From Nitrosospira sp. Nl5 (GTDB taxonomy: Bacteria > Pseudomonadota > Gammaproteobacteria > Burkholderiales > Nitrosomonadaceae), in contig NZ_FMVQ01000015.1 in assembly GCF_900102495.1 (NCBI RefSeq), positions 1-64,000 of the forward strand: DNA of 64,000 nucleotides, in the 5' to 3' direction. This document shows positions 9,762 to 20,092 of the stretch, in pieces. The first letter of the stretch is position 1. The number at the start of each line of letters is the position of its first letter. Made by a program: the position numbers and the translations under genes. The notes under the pieces are model-generated. The model searched no databases and was not told the origin of the DNA. It worked only from the letters and a program-made list of their open reading frames with translations.

Positions 9762-11168
9762 TCAAGCCTGCTCGGCAATAAATGCCTTGACGGCATCGGT
9801 ATCGGCATTCATTACCACATATCGCTGCGGCAGGCTTTCAAGGTTCTCATAGCCCGCCGGACGCGCCGGTTCGTGCCCAATGGCTTCGATAATACTTTCG
9901 GAAAATTTAACTGGCAACGCGGTTTCAAGGCAAATCAGCTGTACATCGGCCTCACGATGTTCCAGTCCCGCTTTCAGGCCATCGGCAGTATGCGGGTCCA
10001 CCAAAACACCGTATTGCTCATGGATTTTGCGTATGGTAGCGATGCGCGCCGCATGATTGCTGGTTCCTGAGACAAAACCAAAGTCCTTCACTTTCTCCCA
10101 GAGGGGCGTACCGGCAAGATCGAAAGCAGCGCCCTTGTCTACCGCCCGCCACAACTCTTTTACCTTGGCCGTATCCCGTCCCGTCAAGTCAAAAATAAAA
10201 CGCTCGAAATTGGATGCCTTGGAAATATCCATTGAGGGGCTGCTGGTTTGCAGCGTTTCCGCCGCGACGCGGGGCCGATAGCAACCCGTTCTGAAGAATT
10301 CGGCCAGGACCTCATTTTCATTGGTGGCAAGTATCAGCCTCCGGATCGGCAACCCCATCATGCGTGCCACATGGCCCGCACAAATGTTGCCAAAGTTACC
10401 TGAGGGGACAGCAAACGACACCTGTTCGGTATTTGAACGGGTAGCGGCAAAATAGCCTTTGAAGTAATAAACGATCTGCGCCAGGATACGCGCCCAGTTT
10501 ATCGAGTTCACCGTGCCGATGCGGTATTTTTGCTTGAACGTGTAGTCATTGCTGACCGCCTTGACGATATCCTGGCAATCGTCGAATACGCCGCGAATGG
10601 CGATATTGAAAATATTCGGATCTTGCAGGGAAAACATTTGCGCTGTCTGGAAATGGCTCATCTTCCCTTGCGGGGAAAGCATGAATACACGGACACCATG
10701 CTTCCCGCGCATGGCATACTCTGCGCTGGGGCCGGTATCCCCGGAAGTCGCCCCAAGGATATTAAGATCTTCACCTGTTTTTGCCAGAGCGTACTCGAAC
10801 AGGTTACCAAGCAATTGCATGGCAATGTCCTTGAACGCCAGCGTCGGCCCATTTGACAAACCCAGTATATGCAGCCCCGGCTCCAGAGTTCTCAGCGGGG
10901 CGATCTCCTCACTGCGAAATAATTCAGGGGTATAAGTGCGCGCAATGATGTCGCGCAAATCAGCAGCAGGAATATCGTCGACGAATCGGGAAATGATTTC
11001 GAACGCAAGCTCCCGATAGCCCAGGCCGCGCAACTCTTCCATCTGGGCGGCACTGATGCGGGGATATGCTTCAGGCATTGCCAGCCCGCCGTCGGGCGCA
11101 AGGCCGGCCAGAAGAATTTTAGAAAATTTTTTTGGCGGCATGCCACCGCGAGTAGAAATATAACGCAT
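9762..11168 (-). CDS. thrC: Threonine synthase
   Basis: PLP enzyme converting O-phosphohomoserine to threonine. The 468-residue protein starts MRYISTRGGMPPKKF, shows the PLP lysine in NGPTLAFKDIAMQLLG and the phosphate-binding loop in LGATSGDTGPSAEYA, and has the long-type (about 470 aa) layout. ATG 11168 is preferred over an in-frame GTG at 11177: GGTGA sits 7 nt upstream and MRYxSTRG is the usual start. It follows hom by about 80 bp in the same direction and converges with the hydrolase gene ending at 9712. Confidence 0.94.
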   Translation of the reverse strand: MRYISTRGGMPPKKFSKILLAGLAPDGGLAMPEAYPRISAAQMEELRGLGYRELAFEIISRFVDDIPAADLRDIIARTYTPELFRSEEIAPLRTLEPGLHILGLSNGPTLAFKDIAMQLLGNLFEYALAKTGEDLNILGATSGDTGPSAEYAMRGKHGVRVFMLSPQGKMSHFQTAQMFSLQDPNIFNIAIRGVFDDCQDIVKAVSNDYTFKQKYRIGTVNSINWARILAQIVYYFKGYFAATRSNTEQVSFAVPSGNFGNICAGHVARMMGLPIRRLILATNENEVLAEFFRTGCYRPRVAAETLQTSSPSMDISKASNFERFIFDLTGRDTAKVKELWRAVDKGAAFDLAGTPLWEKVKDFGFVSGTSNHAARIATIRKIHEQYGVLVDPHTADGLKAGLEHREADVQLICLETALPVKFSESIIEAIGHEPARPAGYENLESLPQRYVVMNADTDAVKAFIAEQA

Positions 11169-11251
11169 TTTTTTCACCGCAGATACAGAGAATACCGAAT
11201 TGGCAAGCGAGCCCGCCAGCCGGGCTTGGGTTTTAGACGCGCCCTTAAAGA

Positions 11252-12568
11252 TTATTTACTGTTCAACTCTTCCAGCCGGATGCATATCACCTTACCGGTC
11301 GTCGAGGGCAGTTTGTTGATTCGGGTGATGGCGGCATTAATATTCTTTTCTACCGTCAAATGGGTGAGCATGATGATATCCACCTGATCTTCCCCTTCGC
11401 TGGGCTCTTTCTGTACCATAGCATCAATGGAAATGCCAAGGTCGGCAAGTACGCGAGTGATGTCGGCCAGCGCTCCCGGCTTATCCATCACTCGCAATCG
11501 CAAATAATAGGAGGTCTCCACCTCTTCAATCGCCAAGATTGGTGTGTTCGATAACAGATCAGGCTGGAAGGCAAGGTGAGGAACGCGGTGCCTTGGATCG
11601 GCGGTATGCATCCGGGTTACATCCACGAGGTCTGCCACCACGGAACTGGCTGTCGGTTCAGCCCCAGCTCCCGCACCATAATAGAGGGTGGCGCCAACCG
11701 CGTCGCCTTTCACTACAATCGCATTCATCACCCCCTCCACATTCGCGATCAACCGCCGGGCCGGAATCAGCGTGGGATGCACACGCAGCTCGATGCCCTT
11801 GGGCGTACGCCTGGTAATGCCCAATAGTTTGATGCGATAGCCGAGCTCCTCCGCGTAGCGGATATCCTCCCGGGTCAGTTTTGTAATACCTTCGGTAAAA
11901 ACCTTATCGAATTGCATGGGAATCCCGAAAGCGATAGCGGCCATGATAGTGAGTTTGTGCGCGGCGTCGATGCCTTCGACATCAAAAGTCGGATCAGCCT
12001 CGGCATAACCGAGCTTTTGCGCCTGCTTCAGCACTGTATCGAATGTCAATCCTTTTTCGCGCATTTCCGACAGAATGAAATTACTCGTGCCATTGATAAT
12101 TCCGGCAATCCATTCAATCCGGTTAGCGGTTAACCCCTCGCGCAAGGCTTTAATAATGGGGATTCCACCCGCTACCGCCGCTTCGAACGCAACCATTACG
12201 CCTTTCCGCTGGGCGGCGGCAAAAATTTCCGTGCCGTGGGACGCCAGCAGCGCCTTATTGGCGGTGATCACATGTTTACCATTTTCGATTGCCTTCAGCG
12301 TCAACACCTTTGCAACGGTATAACCACCGATCAGTTCGACCACGATGTCTATGTCGGGATTGGACACGACTGCGTTCGCATCGGCGGTAACGATGACATC
12401 GTCACCCGCGATCTTGCGTGCCTTCTCTACGTCACGATCCGCAATCATCCTGATGACGATACCACGCCCGGCCCTGCGGGTGATTTCCTCCTGGTTGCGT
12501 TTGAGTACTGCAAAAGTGCCGCCGCCGACGGTGCCGATACCTAATAGACCTACATTGATGGGTTTCAT
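11252..12568 (-). CDS. hom: Homoserine dehydrogenase
   Basis: Reduces aspartate semialdehyde to homoserine, the branch point to threonine and methionine. The 438-residue monofunctional enzyme has an N-terminal Rossmann motif (GLLGIGTVGGGT), the catalytic domain with GIINGTSNFIL and KLGYAEADPTFDVEGIDAAHKL, and a C-terminal ACT domain (from about residue 350) expected to bind threonine as feedback inhibitor. The frame is open 26 codons further upstream, but ATG 12568 (MKPINVGLLG) is the family start. Lies between alaA (99 bp) and thrC; alaA-hom-thrC is a common betaproteobacterial order. Confidence 0.95.
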   Translation of the reverse strand: MKPINVGLLGIGTVGGGTFAVLKRNQEEITRRAGRGIVIRMIADRDVEKARKIAGDDVIVTADANAVVSNPDIDIVVELIGGYTVAKVLTLKAIENGKHVITANKALLASHGTEIFAAAQRKGVMVAFEAAVAGGIPIIKALREGLTANRIEWIAGIINGTSNFILSEMREKGLTFDTVLKQAQKLGYAEADPTFDVEGIDAAHKLTIMAAIAFGIPMQFDKVFTEGITKLTREDIRYAEELGYRIKLLGITRRTPKGIELRVHPTLIPARRLIANVEGVMNAIVVKGDAVGATLYYGAGAGAEPTASSVVADLVDVTRMHTADPRHRVPHLAFQPDLLSNTPILAIEEVETSYYLRLRVMDKPGALADITRVLADLGISIDAMVQKEPSEGEDQVDIIMLTHLTVEKNINAAITRINKLPSTTGKVICIRLEELNSK

Positions 12569-12667
12569 AATTAACGCAAAAAGATTAAATGAGCAACCGG
12601 GTTGGTAAGTTGGTATGCGATAGACATTTGTTGCCTTCCGCCGCATTTCTATTCATTTTTGGTTCAC

Positions 12668-13891
12668 TCACGCCCGGCGCTTGCGATATCGTCGAAGGAA
12701 ATCCGCGATTCGGCCTATCGCTTCGCTAAGGTCGTCGCTATTGGGCAAAAACACCACGCGAAAGTGATCCGTATGTGGCCAGTTGAACCCACTACCCTGT
12801 ACCAGCAATACTTTTTCTTCCAGCAAGAGATCCAGCACAAACTGCTGATCATCGTCGATTGGATACATTTCCGGATCCAGTCTCGGAAAGAGATACATCG
12901 CCGCCTTCGGCTTGAAGCATGTAACGCCGGGAATATCCGTCAGCAATTTCCAGGCATGATCTCGCTGACGCATAAGGCGCCCGGTCGGCATCACCAGGTC
13001 ATTGATGCTCTGATATCCGCCGAGCGCTGTCTGAATGCCAAATTGCGAGGGAACATTAGCGCACAGGCGCATTGATGCCAGCATAGTCAACCCTGCGATA
13101 TAGTCACGAGCCAACTGCTTTTTACCTGAAACTACCGCCCAGCCGGAGCGAAATCCGGCGGCCCGATAATTTTTGGATAAGCCGTTTAGCGTGACAAACA
13201 ACACGTCGTCCGCCAGCGAGGCAATCGAAGTATGCGTAGCATCGTCGTACAACACTTTGTCGTAAATTTCGTCCGCATAAATAATGAGCTGGTGCTGGCG
13301 GGAAATCTCGATGACCTCGCGCAACAGGTCATCCGGGTAGAGCGCGCCCGTCGGGTTATTGGGATTAATGATGACAATGGCCCGAGTATTCGGAGTGATC
13401 TTGGCGCGAATATCATCCAGATCAGGAAGCCATCCGGTTTGCTCATCACATACATAATGTCGCGCCGTGCCGCCTGCCAGCACAACCGCCGCGGTCCACA
13501 GCGGATAGTCGGGGGAAGGGATCAGCACTTCATCGCCGCTATTCAGCAAGGCCTGCATCGCCATTACGATCAATTCGGAAACACCATTACCGATGTAGAT
13601 ATCATCCATCCGCACATCGTGAATATGCTTCTCCTGCGTGTAATGCATGATCGCCTTGCGCGCGGCGAATAAACCCTTTGAATCGCAATAGCCGGAAGCG
13701 GCGGACAGATTGTGGATGACATCCTGGAGAATCTCCTCAGGTGCATCAAACCCGAATAAAGCTGGATTACCGATATTAAGCTTGATTATGTAATGCCCTT
13801 CATCTTCCATCTGCTTGGCGCGGTCGAGCACCGGGCCGCGAATGTCATAACAGACATTCGCCAATTTGCTCGATTTTAGTATGGGTTGCAT
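12668..13891 (-). CDS. alaA: Glutamate-pyruvate aminotransferase AlaA
   Basis: PLP-dependent class I/II aminotransferase, making alanine from pyruvate with glutamate. The 407-residue sequence is very close to AlaA throughout: SSKLANVCYDIRGPVL at the start, LNIGNPALFGFDAPEEIL, GYCDSKGLFAARKAI, NPNNPTGA, YADEIYDK, and the PLP lysine in NGLSKNYRAAGFRSGW. It stands first in the alaA-hom-thrC run. The 190 bp upstream separate it from the divergent gene at 14.1 kb and should hold its promoter. Confidence 0.93.
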   Translation of the reverse strand: MQPILKSSKLANVCYDIRGPVLDRAKQMEDEGHYIIKLNIGNPALFGFDAPEEILQDVIHNLSAASGYCDSKGLFAARKAIMHYTQEKHIHDVRMDDIYIGNGVSELIVMAMQALLNSGDEVLIPSPDYPLWTAAVVLAGGTARHYVCDEQTGWLPDLDDIRAKITPNTRAIVIINPNNPTGALYPDDLLREVIEISRQHQLIIYADEIYDKVLYDDATHTSIASLADDVLFVTLNGLSKNYRAAGFRSGWAVVSGKKQLARDYIAGLTMLASMRLCANVPSQFGIQTALGGYQSINDLVMPTGRLMRQRDHAWKLLTDIPGVTCFKPKAAMYLFPRLDPEMYPIDDDQQFVLDLLLEEKVLLVQGSGFNWPHTDHFRVVFLPNSDDLSEAIGRIADFLRRYRKRRA

Positions 13892-14095
13892 GAATTGAAA
13901 AAACTGATCCGCAAAAGTACGGCAGTAAAAGCGCCGATAAAGATCAGTGCAATGCCAGGATTATCGGGATTTATCCGTTTTAATCCTGCAAGCCTTGAAA
14001 AGTCCCTTGATCTTGCCTATTCTTTACGCTTTATCAGGGCACAAAAAAGATGTAATGTTACCTGACCCGTCAACCTGCCGCAAATGGAGCCTTGC

Positions 14096-14464
14096 TTGAA
14101 GCTGCATCTTTCCGGACCTTCCGAGCAAAACATGTTCACCGGCTACGGGAATGGATACGTCATGGTCAACCAGACACGCTACGAGAGAAATCTCATCATA
14201 TTACCCGACCGCATCATTGAAAATTGGGAGGCGGAAACTTTTGAGCAATTGACAGCGGAGCATTTCGAGTGCCTGCTCCCATTGCAACCCGAAATGGTAT
14301 TGTTTGGAACTGGAGCTACCCTGCGCTTTCCTCACCCTTCCCTGACAAAAACGCTTATTGCCTCGAAGATCGGTGTTGAAGTCATGGATACCAGCGCGGT
14401 TTGCCGCACCTACAATATATTGACGGCGGAAGGACGGCGCGTGGCGGCAGCATTGCTTATTTAG
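14096..14464 (+). CDS. Mth938-like (DUF498) domain protein
   Basis: Small single-domain protein of the Mth938/DUF498 family, related to the complex I assembly factor NDUFAF3; the bacterial role is not settled. Recognisable features are the early GYGNGYVMVN strand, a central LLPLQPEMVLFGTGA and the final TSAVCRTYNILTAEGRRVAAALL. The frame has an ATG at 14084 without ribosome site. A TTG at 14096 has GGAG 6 nt upstream and gives a start LKLHLSGP typical of the family, so TTG is chosen (122 residues). It faces the EAL regulator tail to tail, with 46 bp between. Confidence 0.75.
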   Translation: MKLHLSGPSEQNMFTGYGNGYVMVNQTRYERNLIILPDRIIENWEAETFEQLTAEHFECLLPLQPEMVLFGTGATLRFPHPSLTKTLIASKIGVEVMDTSAVCRTYNILTAEGRRVAAALLI

Positions 14465-14510
14465 CTCGCGCAAGAGCGCAATAAGCAAAGCACATTCGCC
14501 AGATGCCTTA

Positions 14511-15746
14511 CTAAATCATCTGGTTGGTGGCCTGGGTTAACAGTTCGGTTCGCACCCGCTCTTTCCAGCCCTCGACCCAGCCGGGCAAATCCGTGGCAAG
14601 CATGGGCCGTGAGACGAAGGCCCCTTGAGCGAGATCACATCCTGTACGACGCAGCAGATCCCAATCGTTCCGGTCTTCAACTCCTTCGGCCACAACTTCC
14701 ATGCCCAATTGCCTTGCCAGTGCCAGGCTTGCGTCATACATTGCCCGCAGCGTCTCGTCCGCCCAGGCGCGATGCACAAAACCCTGATCGATCTTGAGTT
14801 CGTCGAAGGGGATATCGCGCAACTGCGCAAGGGAGGAGTGTCCCGTGCCGAAGTCGTCGATGGAGAGACGAAAACGCTTTAAGCGCAGCCGTGTCAGAAT
14901 TTCGAGGGGGGCTCGCGTATCCTGCATCAACCGGCTTTCCGTCACTTCCAGCACCATCTCGTGCGGCGCGACACCGACTTTGCCCACAAGGTCAGCAACG
15001 AAATTCAGAAAATTCAGGGAAGATAGATTGTCCATTGACACATTGACGGCCACCCGCAACGGCAACTGTGCTTGTTGCCAGACTTTGGCCTGCGCTACCG
15101 CCTTGGTGAATACCACTTGAGTCAAATCGTCAATCAGGCCAAATGCTTCAGCCAAGCCGATAAATTGATCGGGAAACACGACGCCATCAACAGGGTGGAG
15201 CCATCGCACCAGTGTCTCCACGCCAACGACCTCGCCGGTGGCCACGGACACTTTGGGCTGGTAGTAATTGACCAGCTCGCCGTTATCAATAGCGGCCCGC
15301 AACGCGTCGGCGCTATAAATTTTCTTTGCTGCTTTGGGGCTGTCCGTTAAAGGAGGTGTCCACGTCTCAAGCAATGCGGATAGTGCGTCTGGCTTAACGG
15401 GCTTATGCAAATGTCCGAGTATTGGAATTTTATGTGCCTGTACCAGTTTCTCGGCGGTTTGCAGTATGCGCTCGTCCTCACCGCTGACCAGGATGAGGCT
15501 GCCGGCATAGTGCCGTTCCACCAGGTGCCGCACAAATTCGATCCCATCCATTTCCGGCATATTGAGGTCCAGCAAGATCAGGTTTGGGCTTGTCTCCGCA
15601 TCCACGATCTGATCAAGAGCGGCACGTCCACTGTCGCAAAGTGTGACTGAGGTAAATCCCAGATTTGACAGGACGCGGCTCAGCAGTTTGAGCATGAAGG
15701 ATTCATCGTCAAGCACTAGAATCTTGACAGCAGATCTTTCGATCAT
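14511..15746 (-). CDS. Response regulator with EAL (c-di-GMP phosphodiesterase) output
   Basis: The 411-residue product has an N-terminal receiver domain (about 8-125; KILVLDDES acidic pocket, phosphoacceptor Asp in LILLDLNMPEMDG, Lys in LHKPVKP) and a C-terminal EAL domain (about 160-395). The EAL signature reads ETL (GVETLVRWLHP), and other catalytic motifs are intact: NVSMDNL, EVTESRLM, IDDFGTGHSSL, LKIDQGFV and VAEGVE. It is therefore probably an active c-di-GMP hydrolase controlled by phosphorylation. ATG 15746 has AAGGA about 10 nt upstream and is preferred to a TTG at 15779. The large hybrid kinase just upstream (same strand, 233 bp) is a candidate partner. Confidence 0.88.
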   Translation of the reverse strand: MIERSAVKILVLDDESFMLKLLSRVLSNLGFTSVTLCDSGRAALDQIVDAETSPNLILLDLNMPEMDGIEFVRHLVERHYAGSLILVSGEDERILQTAEKLVQAHKIPILGHLHKPVKPDALSALLETWTPPLTDSPKAAKKIYSADALRAAIDNGELVNYYQPKVSVATGEVVGVETLVRWLHPVDGVVFPDQFIGLAEAFGLIDDLTQVVFTKAVAQAKVWQQAQLPLRVAVNVSMDNLSSLNFLNFVADLVGKVGVAPHEMVLEVTESRLMQDTRAPLEILTRLRLKRFRLSIDDFGTGHSSLAQLRDIPFDELKIDQGFVHRAWADETLRAMYDASLALARQLGMEVVAEGVEDRNDWDLLRRTGCDLAQGAFVSRPMLATDLPGWVEGWKERVRTELLTQATNQMI

Positions 15747-15979
15747 GGCATTCTTTTCCTTCAGATAGCAGTTTGACAAAACTTACCGTTTCCTTTACAC
15801 GGCTCACGTCGCAGCAAAAGGCCCCAGTGCAAGTATTATCGCCCGCCGGATTTAGTAACTTGAATCTATTTGTAACAATATGGCGCGTTACGATCAGTTT
15901 GATGATGCAAACATAGTCCTGATTATCTTACACGTAACGGTGGATTCCCCTCTCTATTTTTTCCATGCTGGCGTTGTGC

Positions 15980-18900
15980 TTACAACAAATCGATATATTT
16001 ATCCACGGCAGCCAGCACCGATGCAAAGCGGGGCATTAACGCTCTGAGGGCCTGAATATCTCCCGCCTTCCCTGCCTTCTCCATTTCAGCACACAGGTCA
16101 CCCAGTAACAGTGCCCCAACCGAGCGCGCGGATGATTTGAGCTTGTGTGCCGCTGCACCCGCCGTTGCTGCCTCTCCCGCCTTGGAGGCGGCGCGTAAGT
16201 CCGCCGCTATCCTGGCGGAACTGCTGCGAAAGTCCCGCAGGAATTCGTTAATTACCGCCGGATCATTTCCTACAAGCTCTTCCAGAACACCCGCGTCCAC
16301 CGGGCTTTCCGGCGCCACTGCCGTGTCGGGAACAGTGACCGTAGGGAGCGGTTGAGCACTGGACTTGGCGGCCGGCAGCCATTTCTGCAGTACGGCTTTC
16401 AAGTGTAAAAGCTGTACCGGCTTGCTCAGATAGTCATCCATCCCGACCGCGCGGCAATGCTCCGCCTCACCTTTGAGGGCGTTGGCGGTAAACGCGACGA
16501 TAGGTTTTCGGCCCTTGCCCGACTCGGCACGGCGGATAGCGGCCGTCAATTGATAGCCGTCCATTTCCGGCATGTGCAGATCGGTGAGCAGCAGCGCGTA
16601 ATTACCGCTCTCCCAACGTTTCAGCGCCTCACGCCCATCGCCTGCAATATCCGCCGCATAACCGAGCAGCGCGAGTTGCTGACGGATCACTTTCTGGTTG
16701 ATATCGTTGTCTTCAGCCACCAGGATCAGCGTGCCCTCACTTAGCGCCTTCTCGCGCGATGGCGCAGCGATCGCTTTGATTTTGGCAGGCTCCGCTTCCT
16801 CCACCTCAAGCATTCGTCCCGCGGCGATAGCCACTGCGCGAAGAAAGGATTCGCGATGCATGACATCGCCGTCGAGCGTGACGCTATCCACGGTTTCGGA
16901 ACGTTCATGGCGGCGCCGGCCCCGCCTGATTATGACAAAACGGGGCTCAATATCGGGCTGATGATGGCCATGCTCAAGCACGACGAAATGCGGGTCCACG
17001 TCGGGCCGGGAACGGCAGGCGGCGCGCAATTCCTCGACTGGAGGCGCCTCATGCCCGGCGTCGATAATAAGCAGCCATAAACCGGGTGGCAAGGTGTCGA
17101 TACGTTTGCAGGCTTCCGCCAAATCCGGTGCGCGCTCGACAGTCGCGCCAGCGTATCTCAGATAGACGGCCAGATCGTCGGCCAGTCCCTTCTCGCCGCC
17201 TATTACCAGGCAGGAGACTCCAGTCAGGTCCACCGCCTTGGCGGCGGCGGGCTTCTTCGGTGGCAGTGGCACAAACGATACGCGCACTGTAAAAATGGAG
17301 CCCTTGCCGAGGGCGCTCTGCACCGTGATTTCCCCTCCCATCAATTGCACCAGATGATGGGAAATGGCCAGCCCCAGGCCGGTGCCGCCAAACCGGCGGG
17401 TAGTGGAGGTATCTCCTTGCGTAAAGGAAGTGAAGAGCCGCGCCTGCGTTTCCTCACTCATGCCGATACCGTTGTCGGATATCTGAAATTCCACCGTCAC
17501 CTTATCCAGGTCGTGGCCAGCCAGCAACGCGCGTACCGATACCTTCCCCGGCACCTGCTGGCCGCTGGAAAATTTAATGGCGTTATTGGCAAGATTGACC
17601 AGAACCTGGCGCAAGCGCAGGGCATCTCCCAGAACTTCTTCCGGAATTGCGGGATCGAGAAACAAGGTAAGTTCCACCCCTTTTCTCGCAGCCAGGCTTT
17701 CGAGCATGTTGCACGCCTTCTCCACAACACTGACCACAGACATAGGCGCCTGTTCGATTTCCAGCCTGCCCGCCTCGATCTTGGAAAAATCGAGAATATC
17801 GTCGATGATCTCAAGCAAGGCAAAAGCCGATTCGCGGATGAGATCGACCATCTCCATCTGATACCCGTTGAGGCTGGTTTGCTGCAATACGTCCGCCATG
17901 CCGATCACGCCGTTCATGGGAGTGCGAATCTCGTGGCTCATGGCTGCAAGAAAAATCGATTTCGCCTGATTGGCCTGCTCGGCATCCCGCCGGGCCTGCT
18001 GCAAGTCCTTCAAGATGCGCATTCTTTCGCTGATGTCGATTGCGGAAGGAATTATTTTAACGACCTCGCCTCTGGCATTCTTGACCGGCACCAGCATGCA
18101 ATCGGCTGTCATGAGACCGCCATTGGCAATGCGTATCTCAAAGTCACGGCGGACGATTTCTCCGGCTTGCGCCCGCTTGATATCTTCCCGGAGTTGTTGC
18201 TGCACCTCCGGCTTGTAGGAGAACCACCCTGTCTCATCCAGCCTTTTCCCGATGACATCCTGGCTCGGCAGACCGCCTACCTCCAGTGCCGTACGGTTGA
18301 TTTCCACCAGGACACCATCAGGGGTCATTTCGCCAACAAGCGCGGCCAGGTTATCCACGATGGCACGCAGGCGCTGCTCACTTCCGCGCAAGGCCTGCTC
18401 CGCCTGTTTACGTTCATGGATGTCGCGCAACACGCCGGTGAAATAACGTTTTCCCGCCACGAAATATTCGCTGACCGCGACATACAGATCGACAGGATCG
18501 CCGTTCTTGTGCCGCCCCACGACTTCACGGCCCATGCCGATGTTATGCAACCCGTCGACTTCAAGCGCGAGAATGTGATCGAACTCACAGCGGCCGCGGC
18601 CGGTTCGATAATACCTGTCGATATAACCCGCATGCCCGCTCCGATGGGGTTCGGGCATAAGCATCGAAACATTTTGCCCGATCACTTCGTCGCGCGTGTA
18701 ACCAAAGAGTTTTTCCACCACCGGATTGGCGGAACGAATGATGCTTTTATCGTCGATGGTGATAATGCAATCCACCATATGCTCCACCACGGATCGGGTT
18801 TCTTCCTCCTTGCTGATCAGGACCGCGTTGGCCCGTTCCAGATCGGCAGTCCGTGCAGCAACCCTGTTTTCCAGTTCCTGGTTAAGTTGCCGCAGATCGT

Positions 18901-20092
18901 TTTCAGCGTCTTCACGTTCGCTATTACTGGCATTCAGGCGTTCCGTCATGGTATTGAAGGTGCTTGCGAGTTGCCCGATCTCGTCCCATCCCGCCACCGG
19001 CACCCGCTGCTGCAGGTTGCCTGCGGCGATGTGCTGTGCACTATGACTGAGATTTTTTAATGTGGTCACCACACGGCGGCTGAACAAGACAGCGCCCAGT
19101 ATGGCTGCGAGCAGCGTCAGACCCAGGATCAACAGGCTGAAATTGCGCACACGTTGCACGAAAGCGAATACTTCATCCGCATCCATCTTGACCTCGATGC
19201 CCCAGTTCATGCGAGGCAGGTAACGCCACGCCGCGACAACCTCCCTGGCCCGGTAATCCCTCTTCAGGCCGGCTCCACGCTCCCCGTGCAGGCCGCTCTG
19301 GGCAGCTATCGCAAACGGCGCATTATTGAGGGGTATCTGGAGATCCAGCGCCGCATCGGGTTCATGTTTCAGCGGAGCCATCACCAGCGCGGTGCGCTCG
19401 TTCTGGAGCCGTGTTATCACCGTTTCCCCGCTCGCTCCCAGCCCCGCATTCTCCGCCACCACGCGGTATACGTGTTCACTGTAGATCTGCAGAGCCAGTA
19501 CGCCTTCAAGTCCTTCCTCTCCAACAATGGGAAATGCCATGAAAGCCGCTATCGCCCCGTGCGATGGCTGATAACGTTCAAAATCCGAAACACTGTTTTG
19601 CAGCGTATTGAGCGCCATGCGGGTAATAACGCCCAAACCGGTATTTCGATAAGGGCCGGTGATCAGACTGGTGGCGAAGTCGGCTTCATGCGCGTCGGAG
19701 TAGACAATGATGCCCTGGGGAGAAATCAGAAACAGGTCGTAATAACCGGCATCTTCAACAAAACGTTTGAAGTATTCGCGGTACTGGGCGTCCAGTTGAC
19801 GATAAGCATTGGATGTCGCTCCGTATTCTGCATACACGCGGGCAAACTCGCGCATGGCGGTGCGCGTGGTACTGGCTGCCTGTATAACCCTGGCGTCGAG
19901 GAGCCGCTCGCGCAGATAGGTGTCGATCTGTTCCGCCTTCATATCGGCGATGGCCGAGACTTGCTGAATCGCCGTTTTCTGCATCTCGGTTTCAAAGGTA
20001 CGCAACAGGCTGTAACCAATTATGAGGATAGGCAGCAGAGAGACCGCCATGAACCAGACTGCGAAGCGCTGCGTAAGAGAGGTGAACTTCAC
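15980..20092 (-). CDS. Hybrid sensor histidine kinase (Cache-HAMP-PAS-PAS-HisKA-REC-REC-Hpt)
   Basis: Membrane sensor kinase of 1370 residues with a complete internal phosphorelay. Order: TM1 (about 10-30), periplasmic Cache-type sensor (30-300), TM2 (315-338), HAMP (340-390), coiled coil, PAS (435-560), second PAS (575-690), HisKA with [10 protein letters not shown] (His about 720), HATPase ([19 protein letters not shown]), a degenerate receiver (945-1080) without the phosphoacceptor pattern, an intact receiver ([21 protein letters not shown], Asp about 1171), and Hpt ([12 protein letters not shown], His about 1316). GTG 20092 overlaps the upstream stop by 4 bp (GTGA) and is preferred to the codon at 20131, arguing for coupling to the binding protein. 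Confidence 0.9.
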   Translation of the reverse strand: MKFTSLTQRFAVWFMAVSLLPILIIGYSLLRTFETEMQKTAIQQVSAIADMKAEQIDTYLRERLLDARVIQAASTTRTAMREFARVYAEYGATSNAYRQLDAQYREYFKRFVEDAGYYDLFLISPQGIIVYSDAHEADFATSLITGPYRNTGLGVITRMALNTLQNSVSDFERYQPSHGAIAAFMAFPIVGEEGLEGVLALQIYSEHVYRVVAENAGLGASGETVITRLQNERTALVMAPLKHEPDAALDLQIPLNNAPFAIAAQSGLHGERGAGLKRDYRAREVVAAWRYLPRMNWGIEVKMDADEVFAFVQRVRNFSLLILGLTLLAAILGAVLFSRRVVTTLKNLSHSAQHIAAGNLQQRVPVAGWDEIGQLASTFNTMTERLNASNSEREDAENDLRQLNQELENRVAARTADLERANAVLISKEEETRSVVEHMVDCIITIDDKSIIRSANPVVEKLFGYTRDEVIGQNVSMLMPEPHRSGHAGYIDRYYRTGRGRCEFDHILALEVDGLHNIGMGREVVGRHKNGDPVDLYVAVSEYFVAGKRYFTGVLRDIHERKQAEQALRGSEQRLRAIVDNLAALVGEMTPDGVLVEINRTALEVGGLPSQDVIGKRLDETGWFSYKPEVQQQLREDIKRAQAGEIVRRDFEIRIANGGLMTADCMLVPVKNARGEVVKIIPSAIDISERMRILKDLQQARRDAEQANQAKSIFLAAMSHEIRTPMNGVIGMADVLQQTSLNGYQMEMVDLIRESAFALLEIIDDILDFSKIEAGRLEIEQAPMSVVSVVEKACNMLESLAARKGVELTLFLDPAIPEEVLGDALRLRQVLVNLANNAIKFSSGQQVPGKVSVRALLAGHDLDKVTVEFQISDNGIGMSEETQARLFTSFTQGDTSTTRRFGGTGLGLAISHHLVQLMGGEITVQSALGKGSIFTVRVSFVPLPPKKPAAAKAVDLTGVSCLVIGGEKGLADDLAVYLRYAGATVERAPDLAEACKRIDTLPPGLWLLIIDAGHEAPPVEELRAACRSRPDVDPHFVVLEHGHHQPDIEPRFVIIRRGRRRHERSETVDSVTLDGDVMHRESFLRAVAIAAGRMLEVEEAEPAKIKAIAAPSREKALSEGTLILVAEDNDINQKVIRQQLALLGYAADIAGDGREALKRWESGNYALLLTDLHMPEMDGYQLTAAIRRAESGKGRKPIVAFTANALKGEAEHCRAVGMDDYLSKPVQLLHLKAVLQKWLPAAKSSAQPLPTVTVPDTAVAPESPVDAGVLEELVGNDPAVINEFLRDFRSSSARIAADLRAASKAGEAATAGAAAHKLKSSARSVGALLLGDLCAEMEKAGKAGDIQALRALMPRFASVLAAVDKYIDLL

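Noticed and set aside
17345-19060. 571-codon plus-strand open frame
   Set aside because: It lies wholly antisense to the hybrid histidine kinase, has no ribosome site or recognisable motifs, and its His/Arg-rich composition is that of the complement of a GC-biased gene.
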